In this document: piece by piece, positions 7,529-16,295 of the stretch
Position numbering within the stretch: position 1 is the first letter of the stretch
How the letters are laid out: every line of letters begins with the position of its first letter
From: Parietichytrium sp. I65-24A
Lineage: Eukaryota > Sar > Bigyra > Thraustochytrida > Thraustochytriidae
Reading direction: 5' to 3'
Length of the DNA: 64,000 bases
Assembly (NCBI GenBank): GCA_012862575.1
Contig: BLSF01000061.1
Span: forward strand, 124,001-188,000
Position numbers and translations under genes: made by a program
The notes under the pieces: generated by a model
Told to the model about the DNA's origin: nothing
Seen by the model: the letters and a program-made list of their open reading frames with translations, nothing else
The model's database searches: none

Positions 7529-9055
7529 TCATTTGTCTTCCCGCTTTTTCTTCTGTTTTTTCGTTGCTGGCATCATCGCCGTTGCTTCTTTCGCTTCTGC
7601 ACTCGCTCCTCTTGCTGCTGGGCTTGTGCCGGCAACAACACTTTCTGCGGAACCCATTTCTCTTGCCCGTTTGAGCTGCTCTCGTTGCATTTGGATTTCC
7701 TCCATTTGAATCTCCATCTGGGCCAATAAGAGTTTGTTATACGACTCTAGTATCTCTGGGTAACGGAACAATGCATCTCCCTTTGGCTGCTGCTGGTACA
7801 ACACAAAGTAGACCAATTTGTACAACTTGCAATAATATATCCGGTACGTTTCGATGACCGTGTTGAAACGATCAAGTTCCAATGGCGTCATGACCGCCTT
7901 GAAAGAGGAGGTAAGACCACCACCTCCTCCTCCACCACCACTCCCTCTTCCGCCAGACCCAGACCCAGATCCAGAACTGCGACTAAGATAGGTCAAAAAG
8001 ACGCTCTCGGGAAAACCAAATTGGTTGCGAACGAGGTTTCCGAAATGTTTCTGATTCTCAATGTAATTGACGGTGGATGATGGGATGTGCGGATTGGAGG
8101 CCATCACCATTCCAGGCGGAGGCGTGTAGACATTGTTAAAGTACTGTGGCCGCATTGGTGTGGAATTGTTCATGTAGTAATTCATGTCCTCGTGTTCGTA
8201 TTGTGATTGTTCCAGTTGCTGCTGATGAAAATCCAAGTTACTCAATCCGTTCAACCCAGCAAATTCCATGTTGACTGCTGATCGTAATTTGGGCTTGTTT
8301 CTCAATGTATCCAATGGATTGATCCCAGATGATAGAAAGTCATACGTGAAAGTCGACTTGCGGTATTCGCTATCAGTCGGCGCATCGCTGCTGTTGGCTG
8401 GTTTCTGGACAATGTACGTAGGATTGCTTCGGTTGTATTCCGCGACCAAGTATCGTCGCTCCAATCGCTTGATGTACTTGTACGCCTCCAAAAGTGATAG
8501 CAGTTTAGAATGTATCATCCCAGGCCGCCGAAGGTCATTTACGCTTGAAAAGCAAGCAATGGTCATGTTTTTCGATCCCGATGAAGAAGACGAGGATTCG
8601 TATTTGGGGATGATGACAAATTCGATCCGATGTGTGCGCATGTTGTAATGAAGTTGCACCCGGATGGTCTCAAATGGAACAAGCACGGGCACTTTAATGC
8701 TGCTCTGTTTGCTATTGTCATTTGTTTGAATCTTTCGGACGGTGGTGTACGAGAAAACAGCAAATCCCGCAATCAGATTCTCTCGAAGCATTTCACGGTA
8801 GAAATTGAGATGATAGTCTTTGAAAATCTCGAGGAAATGTTTATTTGCCTGCTCAATTTTGACGTTCGAGAACAAACAGCGTGCTATAATGTCACGACAT
8901 TCTTGAATTGTCTGGTTATTTTCAAACATGTAGCAAAGCTCGCGGTACTTGGTTTGGTCAAATTCAAAGATTTGCACATCTTCTGACAGTGATGGAAGCG
9001 CTATTGCTCCACTGAGTGCAGATTCACTCTTGATCTTGGCGCGATAAGCCTCCAT
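7529..9055 (-). CDS. Candidate portal protein
   Basis: The 508-residue protein has a compact N-terminal alpha/beta region with alternating strands. Next comes a segment (residues ~175-215) reading DLRRPGMIHSKLLSLLEAYK then a basic helix, resembling the clip/stem helix region of HK97-type portals. A Gly/Ser-rich linker lies near residue 380. The helical C-terminus ends in a Gln/Glu-rich helix and a Lys-rich tail (KKQKKKREDK). Length suits portal proteins, but no diagnostic motif exists, so this rests on overall pattern and on the nearby capsid candidate. A TATATATATA box at 9091-9100 lies 36 bp upstream and is shared with the divergent gene at 9134. Confidence 0.45.
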   Translation of the reverse strand: MEAYRAKIKSESALSGAIALPSLSEDVQIFEFDQTKYRELCYMFENNQTIQECRDIIARCLFSNVKIEQANKHFLEIFKDYHLNFYREMLRENLIAGFAVFSYTTVRKIQTNDNSKQSSIKVPVLVPFETIRVQLHYNMRTHRIEFVIIPKYESSSSSSGSKNMTIACFSSVNDLRRPGMIHSKLLSLLEAYKYIKRLERRYLVAEYNRSNPTYIVQKPANSSDAPTDSEYRKSTFTYDFLSSGINPLDTLRNKPKLRSAVNMEFAGLNGLSNLDFHQQQLEQSQYEHEDMNYYMNNSTPMRPQYFNNVYTPPPGMVMASNPHIPSSTVNYIENQKHFGNLVRNQFGFPESVFLTYLSRSSGSGSGSGGRGSGGGGGGGGLTSSFKAVMTPLELDRFNTVIETYRIYYCKLYKLVYFVLYQQQPKGDALFRYPEILESYNKLLLAQMEIQMEEIQMQREQLKRAREMGSAESVVAGTSPAARGASAEAKEATAMMPATKKQKKKREDK

Positions 9056-9090
9056 GACATTGAGAATCTATCATTTCCATCCATCATTTC

Positions 9091-9100
9091 TATATATATA
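9091..9100. promoter_or_regulatory. Bidirectional TATA box
   Basis: TATATATATA is self-complementary and lies 36 bp from the ATG at 9055 (minus) and 34 bp from the ATG at 9134 (plus). It repeats the shared-box layout seen at 957-970. Confidence 0.6.
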
Positions 9101-9133
9101 CGGCTGTCTTTTTTTTTAATAGTACGCATCCAC

Positions 9134-9940
9134 ATGATGAGAAAGCAACCCTCATCCGCTCCAGCGATCAGCATACCATGGCCGATTCATCTGATGATGG
9201 CGATCACCATTGGCACTATTGTAATATTTATTATGTTTGTGAATTCGGGGTTGAATTCACTGGAGGGTAGATCCGACGACAAATCCATCTCGAAAATGAT
9301 CTCCCTTTCCACTGAAAATACGGGATTGTACATGTTTATCGGTATAATGTACGCATGTACTTGTGTTCTCTATAGTTTGGTAGTTCGTTCAGAGATCAGA
9401 GGCCGTGATCGGCATTGGTTTGTTCCGTTTATTGATGTGATGGTAGTGGCGCATGTGTTTACACTGTTGTTGATCGGTGTGTACCCCGTGGACACATATG
9501 AAGATGCTCATATTGGCGTGGCAATCACAACATTCATCACCGGAGCACTATCCACTGTGCTGCTTCATCAAAGCGACGGAACAGGTGTCACGATGCTACT
9601 ACGACGAGATGATCACAATGAAAAACAAGAAAAATTTCTAATTGGAAAGGGAGTTTCAATAGAAAGGATTGGATTTGTGCGCGGGATGGATTTATTTTTT
9701 GCCGTCATTGATCTGTTGGTGATTGTGATGCTTGCATTCAGTGCACTGTTCTTTTACTTTGAAATTTATTGGATGGAGTACGTGGTTGCTATCTTGTTTT
9801 TGCTGGACAGACCCGTCATCATCATCTTTTTGTGCATCCGTCGTCATATTACATGGAAGAACACGTCGATCAAGATCGAACTCTTGGATTCTTCTCCAGA
9901 ACTTGAAACAACAACTGCAGCACGAGTTACTTTCATCTAA
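9134..9940 (+). CDS. Multi-pass membrane protein, weakly Frag1/DRAM-like
   Basis: The 268-residue protein has about six membrane segments, starting at residue ~20 (HLMMAITIGTIVIFIMFV). The segment GVYPVDTYEDAHIGVA before the third or fourth helix recalls the G-F...H-x-G-A pattern of Frag1/DRAM/Sfk1 proteins, but the match is too weak to assign a role. The C-terminal ~25 residues are soluble. Its 3' end overlaps the convergent gene at 9933 by 8 bp. Promoter box at 9091-9100. Confidence 0.65.
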   Translation: MMRKQPSSAPAISIPWPIHLMMAITIGTIVIFIMFVNSGLNSLEGRSDDKSISKMISLSTENTGLYMFIGIMYACTCVLYSLVVRSEIRGRDRHWFVPFIDVMVVAHVFTLLLIGVYPVDTYEDAHIGVAITTFITGALSTVLLHQSDGTGVTMLLRRDDHNEKQEKFLIGKGVSIERIGFVRGMDLFFAVIDLLVIVMLAFSALFFYFEIYWMEYVVAILFLLDRPVIIIFLCIRRHITWKNTSIKIELLDSSPELETTTAARVTFI

Positions 9941-10424
9941 CTTTCAGTAGTAAAATAATGATAAAGGAAGTTACAATGGAGCCCACTTTGAGTGTCGTGG
10001 ATGGGTAGTAGAGCGGGGTTACAATGTCTAGCAAGATGGTGCAGACAAGGGCAATGTCGTACTTCCATCTGAACGTTTGTTGCGATAAGAGGACAATGGT
10101 ATCTGAACCGATCGGTGACTGGAAGACGGGCAGAAACTCCATGTAAAAATACGCTGTGCTAAGGATACAAGCAGTGAAGTAGACAATGTCAGCGTGCAAG
10201 ATGGCGTACAAGTAGCAATACGCAATGATGAAATGGATGGTAATGTAATCGGCAAGCACGCTGAAAGAACAAGCGTACCGTTTGCGAGAATAAAAGAAAA
10301 AGTAGACCATCATCGTTGAAAAGAAATGAATGTTTTTGATGAGCATCATGGACGGGAGAATGAGCAAGAGAATGAAGAGGACGGGGATTTTACTATCATT
10401 CCTACCTCGATTGCGATCCATCAT
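9933..10424 (-). CDS. Small multi-pass membrane protein, unrecognised
   Basis: The 163-residue protein has four or five hydrophobic segments and very short loops. The N-terminus is basic (MMDRNRGRNDSK), followed by VLFILLLILPSMMLI. I recognise no family. It is divergent from the MFS-like gene at 10476 across a 51-bp gap that holds AT-rich boxes for both directions, so the pair is probably co-regulated. Confidence 0.6.
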   Translation of the reverse strand: MMDRNRGRNDSKIPVLFILLLILPSMMLIKNIHFFSTMMVYFFFYSRKRYACSFSVLADYITIHFIIAYCYLYAILHADIVYFTACILSTAYFYMEFLPVFQSPIGSDTIVLLSQQTFRWKYDIALVCTILLDIVTPLYYPSTTLKVGSIVTSFIIILLLKVR

Positions 10425-10475
10425 GTGTTTTTAGGTATACAAACTCATTGTAACTCCTATATCATTTTCAAAGAA

Positions 10476-11678
10476 ATGCACCCATTCATTCCTGCATTCA
10501 ATGTCTTTGTCAACATGTTTGCGTCGTACATTGCGACCCCAATGATTCCATATATCGACATGGCCATTACCGGCACGAACGATCACATCTCCGTTCTTAA
10601 TGCATCGTCGTACTTGGGCCAATTCTGTGGTCTATTCCTTTTTGCATACCTTGGAGATCGATGGCTGGGGTACAAAAACACGTCTATTTTGGTGATGATT
10701 ATCAACGCAGTCGGCCTGCTATTGAATGCGTTCATGACCGAGTCTATTGTTGGGATCATTGCTTGTAGTTTTATCATTGGTTTCTCCAACATCACACTAG
10801 TTTCACAAAATTGGATTGGGGAGATTCTGAAAGAAAACTATAGTAGAAAGTCATTCTACATCAATCTTATGTTTGTCTTCATGTCACTTGCTGGTGTCTG
10901 TGCAGTTGTTTTAGCAGGTCTTTTATCAAATCTCATGGACATTCAGTTATTGTGGAAATATCTCCACCTTGGTGCTTTTGGGGCAATGTTTATTGAAATT
11001 GTCGTGATCTTGTGTTTTTCAAATGAAAAGGAACAGACGGCAACTACTACAACTGCTGCTGCTGCTGAAACAACACCAATCAGCAAGTCCAAGTACACGA
11101 TGACATGTGCCTACGATTTGCCCATGATCATCATTGAATTTTTCATCGGATACGCACAAGCGTATTTGTACACGGCATTTGTGGAAACGCTACAAGAAAC
11201 GTATGACCTAAATTTGGAAGAGCTTGCGTACAGCTTTCTGATCATATTAATGAGTCCATTTGTTTGCACGATCTTCATCTACCGACCGCTTGTGAACAGA
11301 TTTGGACACAATGGTACATTTGGAATCTCAGTCGCATCTCTTGTGATTGAAGTAGCAGTGTCGTTAGGTCTGATGAAAAGTCTCAACAACAACAACTTTG
11401 CGTGGTTTCTTATTTTATCATCCCTGCATGTGATTGCTGTCATTTTTTCGATCAGTGCCTTGCGAAGTGAGACAGTGACGCGTGTGAACAATACATCGAA
11501 TGAACTTTTTGTCATGGCCATTTACATTTCTTCATACACACTAGGTGGCGTGATTGGAGCGTTTACATTCATCCCAAGCATGGATCTCATTGATGACAAG
11601 TTTCCGTTCCTTCTGACGGTTGTATCAGCGTCCGTGTCGGCTGTTTATCTTTTGGTGCAACGGTGGCTGGATTGTTGA
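10476..11678 (+). CDS. Major facilitator superfamily-like transporter
   Basis: The 400-residue protein has about twelve membrane segments with a soluble Thr/Ala-rich loop in the middle (around residue 190), the usual 6+6 MFS plan. Between helices 2 and 3 it carries YLGDRWLGYK, matching the MFS motif A pattern G-x-x-x-D-R-x-G-x-K. The substrate cannot be told. The ATG at 10476 is chosen over one at 10326 because GGTATACAAA lies about 40 bp upstream and the longer form would overlap the divergent membrane-protein gene. A second MFS-like gene lies at 62716-63942. The two may remodel host uptake; that is inference. Confidence 0.8.
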   Translation: MHPFIPAFNVFVNMFASYIATPMIPYIDMAITGTNDHISVLNASSYLGQFCGLFLFAYLGDRWLGYKNTSILVMIINAVGLLLNAFMTESIVGIIACSFIIGFSNITLVSQNWIGEILKENYSRKSFYINLMFVFMSLAGVCAVVLAGLLSNLMDIQLLWKYLHLGAFGAMFIEIVVILCFSNEKEQTATTTTAAAAETTPISKSKYTMTCAYDLPMIIIEFFIGYAQAYLYTAFVETLQETYDLNLEELAYSFLIILMSPFVCTIFIYRPLVNRFGHNGTFGISVASLVIEVAVSLGLMKSLNNNNFAWFLILSSLHVIAVIFSISALRSETVTRVNNTSNELFVMAIYISSYTLGGVIGAFTFIPSMDLIDDKFPFLLTVVSASVSAVYLLVQRWLDC

Positions 11679-12099
11679 AGAGCTGAATGTTTCAGACTCA
11701 ATTTTCTTCCCAACGGCATTACGTAATAAGTGTTAAATAACGAAACTAAGGATGACGTCATCAGAGGAGAGTGAGAGTTTGATGTTGGTTGGTTGGTTGG
11801 GTGCAGGCAGACCCGCAATCGAGCGAGAGAGTAAGAGAGTGAGAGAGCGCGCCGCGTGTCGCTGAGACAGCAACAACATCATGACGCGCGTGATGATCAT
11901 AGACTGCGGTGTTGGTGGAAGCGATTGCAGCAGCAGCGACAGTCGCTTTGTTGTCAACGAGGTGGTTTGGGCGGCACTTAAGAGCAAAAATAAACATCGA
12001 ACGCGGCGACTTGATACCTCGATCGAGTTGCCGCACTTTGTAGAAGATCAACCAGAAAATTCTTAGTTCATATTATATTTTAAATCTGGAATAGGTATC
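11679..12099. other. Intergenic stretch with purine-rich simple repeat
   Basis: These 420 bp hold no convincing gene. There is a palindromic TGACGTCA at about 11753-11760 and a GAGAGA-rich run near 11820-11850. A 61-codon plus-strand frame (11881-12066) has no promoter box and no recognisable content. Confidence 0.4.
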
Positions 12100-13248
12100 T
12101 TATCGTGCATGGCGAAGATTATCTACTATATGTTGGTGGCCTGGGCACAGGCGTCCAGGCCCAGCTTCAATACAATATTTGCATTCATCTTCCTTAGGTG
12201 GTGACAATTCCGATGATTTCGGCTTTTTCTCCCTGCTAAATTTAAAAGGTAAACATCCATCAGTATTATTCTCACAGACGCATCGCCGCGAATCTCGGTG
12301 GTTTTTATATCCTTTGTAATGGAATCCACTGGTGGCTGGATTGGGTGATGATGTTAATTTCTCTCGAATTAAATATTCTGCCTTTGACAGAATAACTTTC
12401 GCTTTCGTCATTTTCGTCTTAAAATCATCTGCCGCCTTCTCGAAACTTGCAACGGGTGACATGCAATCGATCAGCAACACCATGTCACTACGTTTTTTAT
12501 GATGGAGTTTCCAATCTTCCACGATATCTTCTGTCGTGTATTTAACGCAGTGGCTCATGGCCTGTCCACAGACGTAGACTGTTTTATACTGGCGAAGCTT
12601 GCATAAAAGCTCAACATTCAACATGGTATGAACATCATCCATGCGCTCAACTTCGCTACGAATGGCCGAGTACCCATCTGTATGAGCATTGTTACCCTTC
12701 AGGATGAAATGAGTGGCTTTGCAATTGGCTTCTTCCCATCCAGCAAGTGCGTTGGCAATGTCCGGTACAACATTGTGTCCATGCGTACCAACCAAACAAT
12801 GAGGCGGCCAGATCATAAGATTATTGCGTTTCTTTGCTTCAAGTGTCTGGATGTAGTTGATCGCCAATTCCTTATCTTCTTTTCTGCGTGGAGTACAAGA
12901 GTACGACTTGCCTCCGATTATTGTTGTTGCCTGGAATGAATCACCACCTGTGAGGGTGATTTCACAGAAAGTATCGATTGCGTCGCTGTTCGTTAAATTA
13001 CTAGGTACTGTTCTCTTCCAAAACAGCGGATGTGCAATGTGATATCTCATGTGCGAATCGAGTGTCACGTAAATGTCATCGATGTTCATTTTGTTAATGA
13101 AATTGGCAATCCGTTCAGCATCTTCATTTGCGCCTGGTACAGGGAGTGCGTTGCCAACTCCTGGATGAAAATCGTTCTGAGGATCGATGATTAAAAGAGC
13201 AACTCCGTTCTGTTTGGGTGGTGGAATGTTGGTCTTGTATGCTTCCAT
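12100..13248 (-). CDS. Nicotinamidase (isochorismatase-like hydrolase) with zinc-ribbon-like tail
   Basis: Nicotinamidases convert nicotinamide to nicotinate and ammonia, feeding NAD salvage and removing a PARP/sirtuin inhibitor. The catalytic triad is visible: Asp in IIDPQNDFHPG (residue ~22), Lys in ILKGNNAHTDGYSA, and Cys in VCGQAMSHCVKYT. The metal site D-x-H...H appears in TLDSHMRYHIAHPLFW. At 382 residues it is longer than the usual 190-220. The extra ~100 residues at the C-terminus carry CVCENNTDGC and CKYC...LCPGHQH, a likely metal-binding extension I have not seen in this family. The ATG at 13248 is chosen because the tandem TATA region starts just upstream. It may work with the ADP-ribose hydrolase at 50.3-51.8 kb. 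Confidence 0.88.
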   Translation of the reverse strand: MEAYKTNIPPPKQNGVALLIIDPQNDFHPGVGNALPVPGANEDAERIANFINKMNIDDIYVTLDSHMRYHIAHPLFWKRTVPSNLTNSDAIDTFCEITLTGGDSFQATTIIGGKSYSCTPRRKEDKELAINYIQTLEAKKRNNLMIWPPHCLVGTHGHNVVPDIANALAGWEEANCKATHFILKGNNAHTDGYSAIRSEVERMDDVHTMLNVELLCKLRQYKTVYVCGQAMSHCVKYTTEDIVEDWKLHHKKRSDMVLLIDCMSPVASFEKAADDFKTKMTKAKVILSKAEYLIREKLTSSPNPATSGFHYKGYKNHRDSRRCVCENNTDGCLPFKFSREKKPKSSELSPPKEDECKYCIEAGPGRLCPGHQHIVDNLRHAR

Positions 13249-13424
13249 TGTGTGTGAGTTTTCTATATTTACTAGTACTGGCAGTACAAGTATATATGTA
13301 TATAGCAATCAGGGTTTTCACTAGATAGGGGTCACCGATTTGTGTGTGAGTTTTCTATATTTACTAGTACTGGCACTACAAGTATATAGCAATCAGGGGT
13401 TTCACTAGATAGGGGTCACCGATT
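13248..13424. repeat. Tandem duplication of a promoter segment
   Basis: A ~85-92-bp unit (13248-13339 and 13340-13424) is repeated head to tail just upstream of the nicotinamidase ATG. Both copies hold the TTTCTATATTTACTAGTACT and AAGTATATA boxes. The proximal copy has eight extra bases that lengthen the TATATA box. The rest of the gap to 13692 holds no gene. Confidence 0.75.
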
Positions 13425-13692
13425 TCAACGAACAACGCATAATTCGCACCGCTTTTTGCTTCATTACTACGGATTGATCTATATGACGTTCGTATTGTCT
13501 TACTACAAAGCGTCTATGGTTTTCATTAGTCCAATTTTTCCTTGGGCACGTCAGCTTCACTTACTAACGAGCATTCGACTTGGTACGAATGACAGTTAGA
13601 CACATCAAAATTCAAAAACAAAAACACCCTCCATCGACGCTTGAATGACAGACAGTAGGCCTGATTCGTGAGAAAGCGACAGACCGGGAACG

Positions 13693-14730
13693 ATGGCAAG
13701 TGCGTGCACTGATGAGATCGAGCCACGGTCTCTCTCTCCGGAGGAGGAGGTTGGATTATCGTCCTACGCTCTCCAAGGTGTCACATTAAAGGAACTACAA
13801 CGAGTGAATGCTGAGTTGCATTGTCGCGTCAACTGTTTACCAGCGGAGGAGAGAGCTTCGTTTAAAAAAAGGTATCACAATAAACGCGGGAAAAACAAAT
13901 GCCGTCCGATGGAAGCAACTACCAAAGATGGCATCACGCAAAAAGCGAGTACGGGGAGCGATTCATCAGTGAACGAGCTGGAAGGTCACGAAACTCGTTT
14001 GGTGATGGAGGAGATTATACTGTCTTATGCTGTTCATGGTATTGCCTTCTCGCACCTGGTGAGAACGTATCCCGAAATGTGCCGCCTCGTGAACAGTATG
14101 TCAAGCATTCGGAGGCGCTGGTTACGGAACAAATACCGCAATAAATGCAATTACTGGAATCGAAAGATGAAGACTGCAGCTTCTGAGGAGAACAGGCATG
14201 AGGCCCCTCGCGGCTGGGTGGCGAAGGGAGTGAATCATGTGGACTTGTACCAGACGTGGCAGTCGGTCCCGGAAAAGTTTCAAACGGCGATGCGGGAAAT
14301 CGTCACGGAGAACATGTACAAGTTTCACAGGATCCAGTACACTCGCAATGGTTTTGTGAAAATGAAACAAAAGGAACTTGCCGGTGAGGAGGATGGTCAA
14401 ACCCCCCTCTCGTACCTAATCCTTCACCATCGCCAAACGATCGCTGGCTTTTTGGTGTTTGAACTCTCCTCCGATGACAACCCGGAGGAAAAAACGGCCA
14501 TGATTACCGAGTTTCATGTCGTCGAGAAAAGCTGCGGACTTGGTAGGTTTATGATTGAATGGTTCTTTGGGTTCGTCAAGGATCATCATCCATCCGCATC
14601 TCTGATTGTGCAAAACGCAAACGAAGGAGCGGTCAAATTTTACAAGAGCCTCGGGTTTGAGCCCGTACAACCAACCCTGTCCGTATCGCTCAACGATGGC
14701 GAGTCGTACATGGTGAAACGCCTAGTATAA
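13693..14730 (+). CDS. GNAT acetyltransferase with two novel N-terminal basic domains
   Basis: This 345-residue protein ends in a GNAT fold. It shows the acetyl-CoA loop in FHVVEKSCGLGRFMIEWFF (residues ~277-295) and NEGAVKFYKSLGFEPV (~316-331), typical GNAT motifs A and B. The substrate is unknown. The first ~170 residues contain two copies of a ~60-residue helical unit (LSPEEEVGLSSYALQGVTL; MEEIILSYAVHGIAF), each ending in a basic helix (RYHNKRGKNK; KYRNKCNYWNRK). The same unit recurs in the next two genes, so this is a tandem family. No viral-type TATA box lies close upstream. Confidence 0.8.
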   Translation: MASACTDEIEPRSLSPEEEVGLSSYALQGVTLKELQRVNAELHCRVNCLPAEERASFKKRYHNKRGKNKCRPMEATTKDGITQKASTGSDSSVNELEGHETRLVMEEIILSYAVHGIAFSHLVRTYPEMCRLVNSMSSIRRRWLRNKYRNKCNYWNRKMKTAASEENRHEAPRGWVAKGVNHVDLYQTWQSVPEKFQTAMREIVTENMYKFHRIQYTRNGFVKMKQKELAGEEDGQTPLSYLILHHRQTIAGFLVFELSSDDNPEEKTAMITEFHVVEKSCGLGRFMIEWFFGFVKDHHPSASLIVQNANEGAVKFYKSLGFEPVQPTLSVSLNDGESYMVKRLV

Positions 14731-14779
14731 CGAAATTAAAAACCCACCATCTTCATAACGTCTTGTAAGACTAAGAGTG

Positions 14780-14843
14780 AAACTACCCGTTGGAATCACC
14801 ACCGTTCGCCTGTCAATGCATGATTGATTCCAACGGGTGGTTT
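14780..14843. terminator. Hairpin after the first GNAT gene
   Basis: Arms 14780-14798 and 14825-14843 pair over 19 bp with one mismatch around a 26-base loop, 50 bp after the stop codon. Transcript-end signal by analogy with the hairpin at 7420-7485. The rest of 14731-15128 is intergenic; from ~14960 it is a purine-rich GC-rich leader resembling the one before the third family member. Confidence 0.5.
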
Positions 14844-15128
14844 GCCCGATTTTAGAACTCTAGTTCGCTAGTAATCTATTGTGAGACTAGATATCAACTT
14901 TAAGAGTGAAAATTCGTATACGTTAATTAATGCAGGCTAATACTGCCTACAGGAACGGCCAAGGCAAAGCAGGCGGGGCGGGGGAGGGCGGGCAAACACC
15001 AAACGGCAGACGAGAGGAAGCAAGCAAGACAAAAGGCAAGCAGGTGGGGGCCGACGGGGGCGCGCGGGCGGACGAACAAGCAGAGCAGAGCAGAGCAGAG
15101 AGAGCAGAGCAAAACGCGAGCAAGCGAG

Positions 15129-15932
15129 ATGGTCGGAAAGTTCAAACGACCGGCCAATCCTGTCCTTTCTCACGAAGAAAAGGAGTTCCTTACTTATGCA
15201 CTCAAGGACGTTGGGCTCGCTGAGATGCCAACGGTCAACCCCGGATTGTACTCTCATCTAAAAAAGTCATTGGGGGGAGACCGATTTCGATGGTTGAAGA
15301 GGAGATATAGTGTCAGGCGCTGTAACTCAAAGAAGCATCTCAGACGAGCGAGTCTCAACAGTAACAGCAGTAGCAGCAGGAGGAACAAAAAAAGAGAAGA
15401 GAGAAGGAACACGGATGAAGCAAAAACAGCACCAGCAGCAGAAGCAAAAGCAAAAGATGTTGATCTCAGTTGGGTCGGTAAAGATTTGTCGCAACATGTG
15501 ACAGTGTACGAGGGTTTCGAGTCGATCCCTAAGCATTTTCAAGAGGCGGTCGATGAACTGTTTCCGGAGAAGAAGCGAATGAAAATATCCGCTCCGACAG
15601 ATGACGTGGACGATGTGCCGCCAGTCTTATCCTATCTGATTTGTCATTACAACGAATCAGTCTTGGGCTTTCTTGTGTCCGCGATGAATTATGACGAAAA
15701 GTCGGCATGGGTGGTTGAACTGCATGTTGTGACAAGGAAGAAACGGGGCGAGGTGGGCAAGTGTTTAATTGAACGTTTTCTTAAAGATGTGTCGAAAGAG
15801 ATCGTTTTCAGTATCGTTCCAATTGAAAATGAAGCGGTCATGGGACTATTCCTGCACTTTGGGTTTGTCAAAAATGAAGACAGTTTGTACAACACCCCGG
15901 ACGAAATCTACATGGAGAAGAAAAAGAAGTAG
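15129..15932 (+). CDS. GNAT acetyltransferase, second member of the tandem family
   Basis: The 267-residue protein has one N-terminal unit (LSHEEKEFLTYALKDVGL then SLGGDRFRWLKRRYSVRR, residues 13-65). A Ser/Lys/Arg-rich linker follows, then a GNAT-like domain. The linker-to-domain boundary DLSWVGKDLSQHV matches RGWVAKGVNHV of the first gene. The GNAT region has YLICHYNESVLGFLV, ELHVVTRKKRGEVGKCLIE and FLHFGFV. The acetyl-CoA loop RGEVGK differs from the canonical Q/R-x-x-G-x-G/A in its spacing glycines, so activity is uncertain. The C-terminus is poly-Lys. Confidence 0.75.
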   Translation: MVGKFKRPANPVLSHEEKEFLTYALKDVGLAEMPTVNPGLYSHLKKSLGGDRFRWLKRRYSVRRCNSKKHLRRASLNSNSSSSRRNKKREERRNTDEAKTAPAAEAKAKDVDLSWVGKDLSQHVTVYEGFESIPKHFQEAVDELFPEKKRMKISAPTDDVDDVPPVLSYLICHYNESVLGFLVSAMNYDEKSAWVVELHVVTRKKRGEVGKCLIERFLKDVSKEIVFSIVPIENEAVMGLFLHFGFVKNEDSLYNTPDEIYMEKKKK

Positions 15933-15983
15933 GAGATGATGGATCTTGTATAAAAAAGAAAATACTTTTAATCATCAATTCGC

Positions 15984-16046
15984 AGGTTTATGATTGAATG
16001 ATTCTTTGGATTCGCCAAGGATCATCATCAATTCGCATCTCTGGTG
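15984..16046 (+). pseudogene. Decayed fragment of a GNAT family gene
   Basis: These 63 bp closely match 14545-14608 of the first GNAT gene, the stretch coding the helix after the acetyl-CoA loop, but without an open gene around them. They show that the tandem array once had another member or a longer third copy. The surrounding gap 15933-16295 otherwise holds only a (GAGC)n-like purine run at 16222-16270. Confidence 0.7.
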
Positions 16047-16295
16047 GTTTCATAGGAAAAAGTCTACGTAACTCTATAACGAAATTCAAGAGTGCGGACT
16101 GTATTACTGCATCCTCTAAACAACTAAGATTCAAGACTCGAGAAACTTGAGCGCGACGCAGGCAAGCAAGCAAACCCCAAACGGAGACAGGCGAGGAGGC
16201 GGGAGGGAGAGAGGAAGCAAACAAGCAAGCGAGCGAGCGAGCGAGCGAGTAGGCGAGTGAGCAAGCGAACGCGTGCGGGAGAGAGAGAGAGAGAG

